Under the pieces are notes generated by a model. It was given only the letters and a program-made list of their open reading frames with translations, made no database searches and had not been told where the DNA came from. DNA of 5,702 nt from an uncultured Bacteroidales bacterium (lineage in GTDB: Bacteria > Bacteroidota > Bacteroidia > Bacteroidales > Paludibacteraceae), in NCBI GenBank assembly GCA_903912795.1, contig CAIWIS010000548.1, positions 1-5,702 of the forward strand, read 5' to 3'. Shown in pieces: positions 1 through 5,663 of the stretch. How positions within the stretch are numbered: position 1 is the stretch's first letter; each line of letters begins with the position of its first letter. A program made the position numbers and the translations under genes.

Positions 1-51
1 CGTGATAAATCTTTTAAATACGTATGAATCAATTGTTTTTATCCGAAACAT
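1..51 (-). CDS. N-terminus of a probable LptF/LptG (YjgP/YjgQ) family permease, cut by the window edge
   Basis: An open frame starts at the ATG at 51-49 and runs off the left edge, giving MFRIKTIDSYVFKRFIT. The pattern 'I-K-x-[IL]-D-x-Y-[IV]-[IFL]-K-x-F' directly after the start is characteristic of the cytoplasmic N-terminus of LptF/LptG permeases, just before their first membrane helix. These inner-membrane proteins, with the ATPase LptB, extract lipopolysaccharide and pass it to the Lpt bridge. The start is supported by a Bacteroidota promoter about 30 bases upstream at 83-112, which gives a leader of roughly 25 nt. No membrane segment is inside the window, so the family call rests on 17 residues only. 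LptF and LptG cannot be told apart here. A different protein with a chance N-terminal match is possible. Confidence 0.55.
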   Translation of the reverse strand, partial: MFRIKTIDSYVFKRFIT

Positions 52-82
52 TTTTTATGAATTATGCATTTTATCCGAACCA
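23..82. repeat. Imperfect tandem duplication (~28 nt) over the permease start
   Basis: Two imperfect direct copies lie at 23-50 and 56-82, separated by five T. Both begin TATGAAT and end TTTTATCCGAA followed by ACA or CCA. The exact 11-mer TTTTATCCGAA is at 37-47 and 69-79, a period of 32 bases. The central 6-7 bases differ, with a one-base length change. On the minus strand the inner copy contains codons 1-10 of the permease-like gene, and the outer copy covers the predicted transcription start and leader. It could be a local duplication of the gene start or a paired binding site. Nothing in the sequence decides between these. Confidence 0.6.
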
Positions 83-112
83 CAAAGTTAGCACAAAAAG
101 CCGAATATGCAA
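83..112 (-). promoter_or_regulatory. Bacteroidota-type promoter for the leftward permease-like gene
   Basis: On the minus strand TAACTTTG (plus 83-90) matches the -7 consensus TAnnTTTG of the Bacteroidota primary sigma factor. A TTG (plus 110-112) lies 19 bases upstream, in the place of the -33 element. Transcription would begin near 76-78 and run left to the ATG at 51. Confidence 0.6.
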
Positions 113-120
113 GGAGAATT

Positions 121-346
121 GGGCTGCGCCGTTATTTGCACTCCGTGCGTTATTTGCTTCGCGTTATTTAGTGCTTCGCACGTTATAAGCTTTGCGTTAT
201 TTGCTTCGCGTTATTTGGTGCTTCGCACGTTATTGGCTTCGCGTTATTTAGTGCTTCGCACGTTATTGGCTTCGCGTTATTTAGTGCTTCACACGTTATA
301 AGCTTTGCGTTATTTGCTTCGCGTTATTTGGTGCTTCGCACGTTAT
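121..346. repeat. Complex tandem array of 14 short units, each a mini-hairpin followed by GTTAT
   Basis: The sequence CGTTAT occurs 14 times in 226 bases. The stretch before each copy is GC-rich and mostly reads as a small inverted repeat with a 3-nt loop whose right arm ends just before GTTAT. Examples are GGC-TGC-GCC (122-130), GCAC-TCC-GTGC (138-148), GC-TTC-GC (156-162) and GTGC-TTC-GCAC (171-181). Two unit lengths dominate: 14 nt (ttgcttcgcgttat and variants) and 19 nt (ttagtgcttcgcacgttat and variants). They combine into 33-nt and 47-nt blocks. A 47-nt block is repeated without change at 187-233 and 300-346. The array lies between the start of the permease-like gene and the 3' end of the DUF4301 gene, in non-coding DNA. 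There are no unique spacers, so it is not a CRISPR array, and no transposase is in the window. Its role is unknown. Confidence 0.9.
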
Positions 347-383
347 GAGTTGTTATTGTTGAAACTTTTGTCCTTAATCAATC

Positions 384-418
384 CGTTGTCTATTATCTGT
401 TGTCTGCTGTCCGTCGTC
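384..418. repeat. Degenerate heptanucleotide tandem repeat directly downstream of the DUF4301 gene
   Basis: Five consecutive 7-base units are seen on the plus strand: CGTTGTC, TATTATC, TGTTGTC, TGCTGTC, CGTCGTC. The consensus is TGTTGTC, or GACAACA on the coding strand of the neighbouring gene. All changes are transitions at fixed positions, so the purine/pyrimidine pattern YRYYRTC is kept throughout. The block ends two bases before the DUF4301 stop codon complement at 421-423. A shorter block of the same repeat lies in the leader of that gene at 1941-1961. The 37 bases between this block and the hairpin array (347-383) show nothing recognisable. Confidence 0.75.
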
Positions 419-420
419 TC

Positions 421-1938
421 CTACTGATGTTCGGGGCGAAGCAAGTCGTTTACAGTTTTAACGGGGTTGAATGTTTCGATAGGCACTTCTACAAAAATAG
501 TATTCCAATCGCTCATAGCACCATTCCATAAACCGGGTAATTCCAAAGCTTTCAACTCTTTACCATTTTTTGATTTGAGTGAAATAAAGCCTGTTTGTTT
601 GTCAACATATTGGATCAAATCAAATTTTTCGTCTTTGTAATTCTTTACAGCACAAACCAAATCCACCGGATTAAAGTGGGTTGACTGCATCATTTTATCT
701 TTTTCAGTAGGATTTGATAAATCAATTTGCGAGCTTTCAAGTATTTGAGTTGAAATTGTATTATCTTGATTTACAGTTAAAAATGGACCACCACCTGGCT
801 CACCCGTATTTTTAACCATTCCACAAACACGAATCGGACGGTTCAGTTTAAATTTTAAATACGCTTTTTGTTGGTCAACGGATAATGTTTCAAAATTCGG
901 ATTCAAATTATTCAGTTCATTTTTGCAGAATTGTGCTATTTCAGTCAACAAAGCACTTTCTATATCATTATTATCGAGTATTCGGAGGTATTCAAATGTT
1001 TTTTGTTGCAATTGAACCAGTAAGCCTGCAATCACTTTTTTAAATGTAATTGTCTTATCTTTAAGTGAATCAGGAACAACATTATCAATATTTTTAATGA
1101 AAATTACATCAGCAGCCAAATCGTTGAGGTTAGCAATAAGTGCACCGTGTCCACCCGGACGGAAAAGCAGTTTGTCGTTTTCGCGAAATGGTTGGTTAAA
1201 TTCGTCGGCGGCAAGGGTATCGGTCGAAGGTTTTTGTTCGGAAAAACTAATATTGAACTTTTTACCAAGTGATTTTTCGAATGTTGATACCGATTCGGCT
1301 ACGTGTTTTTCGAACAATACACGGTGCTCTGTTGATACTGTAAAATGAATATTAACTTCGTTTGAAGCACTTGAAGCATACATTGCACCTTCAACTAAAT
1401 GCTCCTGAAGCGAAGTGCGCTGCCCATTGGCGTATGAATGGAAAAGCAATAATCCTTTGGGAAGTGAACCGTAATTAAGTCCATTTTGCTGCAATAAGTT
1501 AGCTATAACAGCTTTAGTTTCACCAGCAGATACTAGTTGATCAATACTTTTAGCATTGTTTTTCAAACAACAATTATTTAATTCATTGTAAAAAGCAAAA
1601 TGTTTACAATCATCAAAAAACTTTTTTTCTGCAGCTTTGGTCGGAAACGTATAATCTGCATCCAAATACTCAAACAAATCCTTGAACATACGACTTGCTG
1701 CACCCGAAGCGGGAACAAATTTCAAAATAGATGCATTGCTTTTCAAATAATCGTCCCATACGCTCAGCAAGGAATCAATCCTATTGTTTTCGAAAACTAC
1801 TATTCCATTTTGAGGCGATGCAGCACTAATTATTTTCAGAAAAGGAAAACCAGTTTCGAAACTACGAAGCTGCTCATTAATTTGTGCTTGGCTAATACCC
1901 TTTGAGTCAATTTGTTGTAAATCGTTGTTTGTAAGCAT
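421..1938 (-). CDS. DUF4301 family protein, possible nucleotidyltransferase fold
   Basis: This 505-residue cytoplasmic protein has no signal peptide or membrane segment and matches the full length of the DUF4301 family, which is common in Bacteroidota and has no established function. The N-terminus (MLTNNDLQQI, then the segment up to GFPFLK at 30-35) is typical of the family. Motifs in order are PASGAASRMFKDL (76-88), KGLLLFH (161-167), HFTVSTEH (198-205), RPGGHGALIANLNDL (260-274), FIKNIDNVVPD (280-290), KNTGEPGGGPF (376-386) and STHFNPVDLVC (419-429). The 'GGHGAL..NL' block followed by 'F-I-K-N-I-D-N' closely resembles the 'PPGHG...' and 'NIDN' motifs of UDP-sugar pyrophosphorylases, and the early SGAASRM could play the part of their glycine-rich nucleotide loop. 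A sugar-nucleotide transferase-like fold is therefore my inference, not an established activity. The gene has its own promoter at 1996-2026, so it need not depend on the helicase gene upstream. The ATG at 1938 is the only sensible start. Confidence 0.88.
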   Translation of the reverse strand: MLTNNDLQQIDSKGISQAQINEQLRSFETGFPFLKIISAASPQNGIVVFENNRIDSLLSVWDDYLKSNASILKFVPASGAASRMFKDLFEYLDADYTFPTKAAEKKFFDDCKHFAFYNELNNCCLKNNAKSIDQLVSAGETKAVIANLLQQNGLNYGSLPKGLLLFHSYANGQRTSLQEHLVEGAMYASSASNEVNIHFTVSTEHRVLFEKHVAESVSTFEKSLGKKFNISFSEQKPSTDTLAADEFNQPFRENDKLLFRPGGHGALIANLNDLAADVIFIKNIDNVVPDSLKDKTITFKKVIAGLLVQLQQKTFEYLRILDNNDIESALLTEIAQFCKNELNNLNPNFETLSVDQQKAYLKFKLNRPIRVCGMVKNTGEPGGGPFLTVNQDNTISTQILESSQIDLSNPTEKDKMMQSTHFNPVDLVCAVKNYKDEKFDLIQYVDKQTGFISLKSKNGKELKALELPGLWNGAMSDWNTIFVEVPIETFNPVKTVNDLLRPEHQ

Positions 1939-1940
1939 AT

Positions 1941-1961
1941 TATTGTCTATTATTTATTGTT
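1941..1961. repeat. Three-unit heptad repeat in the DUF4301 leader
   Basis: TATTGTC, TATTATT and TATTGTT follow one another on the plus strand, two bases upstream of the DUF4301 start codon as transcribed. They are AT-richer relatives of the heptads at 384-418. The 11-mer TTGTCTATTAT is identical at 386-396 and 1943-1953, and the match continues to 16 of 19 bases. The block occupies the place of the ribosome-binding site, and no Shine-Dalgarno sequence is present. Confidence 0.5.
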
Positions 1962-1995
1962 CAAGTAATATAAAATCAGAAATAATTTGGGAGCA

Positions 1996-2026
1996 CAAAG
2001 GTACTTATTTTTACAATAACATGCAA
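1996..2026 (-). promoter_or_regulatory. Promoter of the DUF4301 gene
   Basis: On the minus strand TACCTTTG (plus 1996-2003) is a perfect TAnnTTTG -7 element. TTG (plus 2024-2026) lies 20 bases upstream as a -33 element. Transcription should start near 1990, giving a leader of about 50 nt that contains the heptad block. The rest of the gap to the helicase stop codon (2027-2072) has no clear hairpin terminator, so read-through from the helicase gene is also possible. Confidence 0.7.
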
Positions 2027-2072
2027 TAAGTAAAATCTGATTGCAACTGTATTTTGAGTTTAATTCTGTATA

Positions 2073-3470
2073 TTATTTTACGGGAAAATTTACCAAAAAA
2101 ACCGACTCACTGGCACGCGTAACGGCAGTGTACATCCAACGGTAAAAATCGCTATTCAAACGTTCGTCGGCCACTTGACCCGGGTCAACAAACACTTTTT
2201 TCCATTGGCCACCTTGCGCCTTGTGGCATGTTACAGCATACGCAAACTTAACTTGTAAGGCATTGAAAAACTCATTTTCGTATATAATTTTTATCAGATG
2301 ACGTCGATTGGTAATCTCAGGATAATCCTGAGCTACAGCTTCGAATAGTTTCTGATGCATTTCGTTAGCTTGTGCAGGTGATTCGCATTGCAACAAATCC
2401 AACCAAATACGCGCATCAATCTCCCAATTATAATCGAGCGATCGCAAACTTAAGTCGGCAAACCGAAAACCATACATTTCGCGATGTTTACGTACTCGTA
2501 CCACTTCAAGCACATCGCCATTAGCAATAAAATCAATTTCCTTATAAGGTTTATTCCAAAAATAATTATTCTTGGTTACCATCAATAAATCGCCATTTGT
2601 AAGCTCATCTTCTTTCATCAAAACCCGATTACGAATGCCATTGTTATACATATTGGCTCGCTTGTTTGAACGCGTAACCACAATGGTATCCTCCACTCCT
2701 ACTCCATTGTATGCACGCTGTATTTCGTCGATCAAATCCATACCATTCAAGTGTTTAATATCCGTGAATCCATCCGTTTCGAATACGGGAAATTCTGAGG
2801 TTTTATCATCGTGAAGCATTTCGCGTAAACGTGTGGCATTATGCAAAATGCCACTCTCGAGTGCCTGACGAACCACGTGTGTAAGTGTAAACTCGTATAC
2901 TTTTAAACCATAACCGGCTAATTTATCTTTTTCGAGTGCCGGACTGTGAGGCTGCATTACGGGAGGCAACTGAGCGGTATCACCTAGCAGCAATAAGCTA
3001 CATCCATCGCCACCATAAACAAATTCAATTAAATCATCTAGCAATCGGCCTGAGCCAAACTCGGTATCGCCACCAATATTCGAAATCATAGATGCTTCAT
3101 CCACAATAAAAAGGGTGTGATTGAATAAGTTGTCAGCTAACTGAAAACGATAATCGCCCATGGCTTTTTGCCTATAAATGCGCTTGTGAATGGTAAAAGC
3201 TGGAAATCCCGAATATCCCGAAATGACTTTGGCAGCTCTGCCTGTGGGTGCTAGCAACATAGTTTTTTGCTTCAAACCATTCAATGCACGTACTAAAGCA
3301 CTTACCACAGATGTTTTACCTGTACCTGCATAACCGCGCAACAAAAACACTTTTTGCGAATCGGTCGACATTAAAAATTCGCCTAACTTTTCGAGCAAAT
3401 CGGTTTGCTGGTCGGTAGGTTCAAATGGTAACTCGGCTTTAATTTGTGATGATATAAAATTATGAAGCAT
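2073..3470 (-). CDS. SF1B ATP-dependent DNA helicase, RecD2/Pif1-like
   Basis: This 465-residue protein has the complete helicase motif set of superfamily 1B. Walker A is GYAGTGKT (46-53, K52 contacting phosphate). Motif Ia is LLAPTGRAAKV (72-82). Walker B is FIVDEASMI (121-129, D124-E125). Motif III is LLLGDTAQLPPV (160-171). Motif V is YAVTCHKAQGGQW (411-423), in the UvrD_C_2-type region. Motif VI is YTAVTRASE (447-455) with the arginine finger at 451. A segment rich in 'NGD' turns (292-319) fits the beta-rich insert between the RecA-like domains of RecD2 relatives. Such enzymes unwind DNA 5' to 3' with ATP and act in repair or replication-fork maintenance; the partner here is unknown. The N-terminal RecD2 extension is absent, so this is the short Bacteroidota form. 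I chose the ATG at 3470 because MLHNFISSQIKAELPFEPT is the usual family start. A longer in-frame start at 3587 would add a hydrophobic stretch translated from the divergent promoter region and the peptidase start. Confidence 0.9.
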   Translation of the reverse strand: MLHNFISSQIKAELPFEPTDQQTDLLEKLGEFLMSTDSQKVFLLRGYAGTGKTSVVSALVRALNGLKQKTMLLAPTGRAAKVISGYSGFPAFTIHKRIYRQKAMGDYRFQLADNLFNHTLFIVDEASMISNIGGDTEFGSGRLLDDLIEFVYGGDGCSLLLLGDTAQLPPVMQPHSPALEKDKLAGYGLKVYEFTLTHVVRQALESGILHNATRLREMLHDDKTSEFPVFETDGFTDIKHLNGMDLIDEIQRAYNGVGVEDTIVVTRSNKRANMYNNGIRNRVLMKEDELTNGDLLMVTKNNYFWNKPYKEIDFIANGDVLEVVRVRKHREMYGFRFADLSLRSLDYNWEIDARIWLDLLQCESPAQANEMHQKLFEAVAQDYPEITNRRHLIKIIYENEFFNALQVKFAYAVTCHKAQGGQWKKVFVDPGQVADERLNSDFYRWMYTAVTRASESVFLVNFPVK

Positions 3471-3475
3471 GTGTG

Positions 3476-3483
3476 CAAAGATA
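3476..3483 (-). promoter_or_regulatory. -7 promoter element of the helicase gene, almost touching the start codon
   Basis: TATCTTTG on the minus strand is a perfect TAnnTTTG. Only five bases (CACAC) separate it from the ATG at 3470, so transcription is expected to start at or within a base or two of the start codon. This predicts a leaderless or nearly leaderless mRNA. No good -33 TTG is found about 20 bases upstream, so the promoter may be weak. Confidence 0.55.
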
Positions 3484-3494
3484 ATTATTTTTTT

Positions 3495-3502
3495 TACCTT
3501 TG
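3495..3502 (+). promoter_or_regulatory. -7 promoter element of the peptidase gene
   Basis: TACCTTTG is a perfect TAnnTTTG, followed by a typical Bacteroidota leader of about 27 nt to the ATG at 3535. The -33 region (around 3472-3475, TGTG) is a poor match. The element lies 11 bases from the opposing helicase -7 element, so polymerases for the two genes would compete for the same stretch. Confidence 0.65.
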
Positions 3503-3534
3503 CCGTCCTAAAAATTAAACAATCGTACAATATT

Positions 3535-5577
3535 ATGTATAAAAAATTAATAACAATTATGACTGCAGCTGTATTCGCTTTTAGCAATAATCAAGATGCC
3601 ACCGCCACCGAAAAACCGTTTGTTTATTCCGTTGATAAATTTGCCGATATCGAAATTCTTCGTTACCAAGTATCGGACTTCGAAAAACTAAGTTTAAAAC
3701 AAAAAGAAATGATTTATTATCTTTCGCAGGCCTCCATCGAAGGTCGTGATATACTCTTTGACCAAAATCACAAAAACAACTTAACCATTCGACGTACACT
3801 CGAAGCTATTTACATCAATTATAAAGGCGATAGAAACACGAGTGATTTTAAGAATTTCACAATCTATCTAAAACAAATATGGATGGGAAATGGCATTCAT
3901 CATCATTATTCCGAAGATAAATTCACTCCCAAATTCTCTAAAAAATTCTTTGTAGATGCTGTGCGATCTGTACAGACGCAATGCATTGCGATTGTAAGGC
4001 CAGGCGAAACCATTACTAAATTTATTGCACGTATTAGTCCTATTATTTTCGATGCAACGCTTTACGCCAAACGAACCAATCAGGAAGCGGGCGTGGATTT
4101 AATTCAAACATCGGCTAATAATTACTACGAAGGCGTTACGCAAGCTGAGGTTGAAAACTTTTATGCCAAAATGAAAAATCCGGCCGACAATACGCCTATT
4201 TCATACGGACTTAATAGCAAATTAGCAAAAGAAAAAGGCGTAATTACCGAAAAAACGTATCGTATTGGCGGCATGTATAGCGCTGCTATTGAGCGCATTG
4301 TAAAATGGTTAACAAAAGCATCAGAAGTTGCCGAAAACAACAAACAGCGCGAAATAATTGAAACATTAATAGCATTTTACACAACTGGCGATTTAAAAAC
4401 TTTTGATCAATACGCCATAAAATGGGTGCAGGATATTGATTCTCAAATTGACTTTATCAATGGTTTTACCGAAAGTTACGGCGATCCACTTGGCATGAAA
4501 GCCAGTTGGGAATCGCTTATCAATTTCAAAAACATTGAAGCCACCAAACGCACGCAGATTATTAGTAACAATGCCCAATGGTTCGAAGACAATTCGCCTA
4601 TCGATGCTAAATTTAGAAAAGAAACAGTGAAAGGTGTATCAGCAAAAGTAATCACGGCAGCTATGCTTGGCGGCGATTGCTATCCGGCTACACCTATCGG
4701 CGTTAATTTACCAAATTCAAATTGGATTCGTAGGGATTATGGTTCCAAATCGGTAACCATTGAAAACATAACCGAAGCATACGATAAAGCATCGCTTGGC
4801 AATGGTTTTGCCGAAGAGTTTATGTGGAGTAACATTGAAATAGAACGCGCCAAGAAATTCGCTTCGCTTACCAATAATTTGCACACTGACTTGCACGAAT
4901 GTCTTGGTCATGGTTCTGGCAAATTACTTCCTGGCGTTGATCCCGATGCTTTAAAAGCGTATGGTTCAACGCTTGAAGAGGCACGTGCCGACCTATTTGG
5001 ATTGTATTATATGGGCGACCCGATTATGATTAAACTTGGATTGTTACCAAGCGACGAGGCTTATAAAGCGGAGTATTATCAGTTTCTGATGAACGGACTT
5101 ATGACACAACTCACTCGCATTAAACCTGGTAAAAATATCGAAGAGGCTCATATGCGCAACCGTCAGTTAATAGCTTCATGGGTGTTCGAAAAAGGTGCTG
5201 TCGATAAAGTTATTGAAATGAAGCAACGAAATGGCGAAACCTATGTTGTGGTAAATGATTATGTAAAAGTTAGAGCACTCTTTGGCCAGTTATTAGCACA
5301 AATACAAGAAATAAAATCAACTGGTAATTTTGAAAAAGGCAAAGAATTGGTCGAAAGTTATGCCGTAAAAGTAAATCCGGTTTTACATGCTGAGATTCTC
5401 GGAAGATATGAAAAATTACATCTTGCTCCTTATCGTGGATTTGTAAACCCCGTATATACGCTTGTAAAAGATAAATCGGGTAAAATAACCGACGTAAAAG
5501 TAAGTTATACTGAGAATTATGTAGACCAACATCTCCGCTATTCAAAAAAATATTCGGTATTGCCTAATTATAATTAA
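3535..5577 (+). CDS. Exported dipeptidyl-peptidase III (M49 zinc metallopeptidase)
   Basis: This 680-residue protein matches the usual length of bacterial DPP III, which removes dipeptides from the N-terminus of short peptides. The two M49 signatures are intact: HECLGH at 454-459 (zinc ligands H454 and H459, catalytic E455) and EEARAD at 481-486 (third ligand E482). The 28-residue spacing between H454 and E482 is the short bacterial type; the eukaryotic enzymes have a longer gap. The cysteine inside HECLGH also occurs, to my knowledge, in the Bacteroides thetaiotaomicron enzyme. The N-terminus MYKKLITIMTAAVFAF followed by a polar stretch ending ATA (22-24) is a short Sec signal peptide with a signal peptidase I-type site. 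There is no lipobox cysteine, so a soluble periplasmic protein is expected, supplying dipeptides for uptake. An in-frame ATG at 3469 lies upstream of the promoter and would spoil the signal peptide, so I reject it. The gene is monocistronic: divergent promoter before it and a strong terminator after it. Confidence 0.93.
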   Translation: MYKKLITIMTAAVFAFSNNQDATATEKPFVYSVDKFADIEILRYQVSDFEKLSLKQKEMIYYLSQASIEGRDILFDQNHKNNLTIRRTLEAIYINYKGDRNTSDFKNFTIYLKQIWMGNGIHHHYSEDKFTPKFSKKFFVDAVRSVQTQCIAIVRPGETITKFIARISPIIFDATLYAKRTNQEAGVDLIQTSANNYYEGVTQAEVENFYAKMKNPADNTPISYGLNSKLAKEKGVITEKTYRIGGMYSAAIERIVKWLTKASEVAENNKQREIIETLIAFYTTGDLKTFDQYAIKWVQDIDSQIDFINGFTESYGDPLGMKASWESLINFKNIEATKRTQIISNNAQWFEDNSPIDAKFRKETVKGVSAKVITAAMLGGDCYPATPIGVNLPNSNWIRRDYGSKSVTIENITEAYDKASLGNGFAEEFMWSNIEIERAKKFASLTNNLHTDLHECLGHGSGKLLPGVDPDALKAYGSTLEEARADLFGLYYMGDPIMIKLGLLPSDEAYKAEYYQFLMNGLMTQLTRIKPGKNIEEAHMRNRQLIASWVFEKGAVDKVIEMKQRNGETYVVVNDYVKVRALFGQLLAQIQEIKSTGNFEKGKELVESYAVKVNPVLHAEILGRYEKLHLAPYRGFVNPVYTLVKDKSGKITDVKVSYTENYVDQHLRYSKKYSVLPNYN

Positions 5578-5601
5578 TGTGTTTGTTGTGCAAACAGCAC
5601 A

Positions 5602-5646
5602 AAAAAAACGCAAAGCAATGTAATTTTTACAGCTTTGCGTTTTTTT
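5602..5646. terminator. Bidirectional intrinsic terminator
   Basis: Seven A followed by CGCAAAGC (5602-5616) pairs with GCTTTGCG followed by seven T (5632-5646), a perfect 15-bp stem. After a two-base bulge (5617-5618) the stem continues with TGTA/TACA and closes with the 5-nt loop ATTTT (5623-5627). The A-tract on one side and the T-tract on the other let it end transcription in both directions. It lies 24 bases after the peptidase stop codon. A weaker hairpin, GTTTG/CAAAC (5581-5595), precedes it. Confidence 0.9.
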
Positions 5647-5663
5647 ATTTTAATGTGAGCTTC

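Noticed and set aside
2..91. Plus-strand open frame entering from the left edge and ending at TAG 89-91
   Set aside because: Its translation is low-complexity and resembles no family I know, while the opposite strand has a promoter and a family-like N-terminus in the same place.
111..116. AAGGAG as a Shine-Dalgarno site on the plus strand
   Set aside because: No start codon opens a credible frame 5-10 bases downstream, and Bacteroidota rarely use such sites. The stretch includes the -33 element of the leftward promoter.
107..301. Plus-strand 64-codon open frame with an 11-residue repeat (LLASRYLVLRT)
   Set aside because: The 33-base repeat block is a multiple of three, so an open frame with an 11-residue period arises automatically. 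It begins and ends within the array region, has no promoter, and the 14-base units break the period.
121..346. CRISPR array
   Set aside because: Units are 14 or 19 bases with no unique 30-40 base spacers, the sequence between GTTAT copies is itself repeated, and no cas gene is present.
3469..3534. Longer peptidase start at 3469 adding 22 residues
   Set aside because: This ATG lies upstream of the TACCTTTG element, so it would not be in the transcript, and it would bury the signal peptide.
3471..3587. Longer helicase start at 3587 adding 39 residues
   Set aside because: The extension would be translated from the region upstream of the helicase -7 element and overlaps the peptidase start. The family-typical N-terminus begins at 3470.
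4161..5545. Minus-strand open frames of 60-91 codons inside the peptidase gene
   Set aside because: They are antisense to an intact, well-conserved enzyme, have no promoters, and match no family.
5631..5641. AGCTTTGCGTT of the terminator arm is identical to parts of the hairpin array (188-198 and 301-311)
   Set aside because: An 11-base match is suggestive of a shared origin, but the array lacks T-tracts and the full terminator stem; chance in related GC-rich hairpin sequences is adequate explanation.
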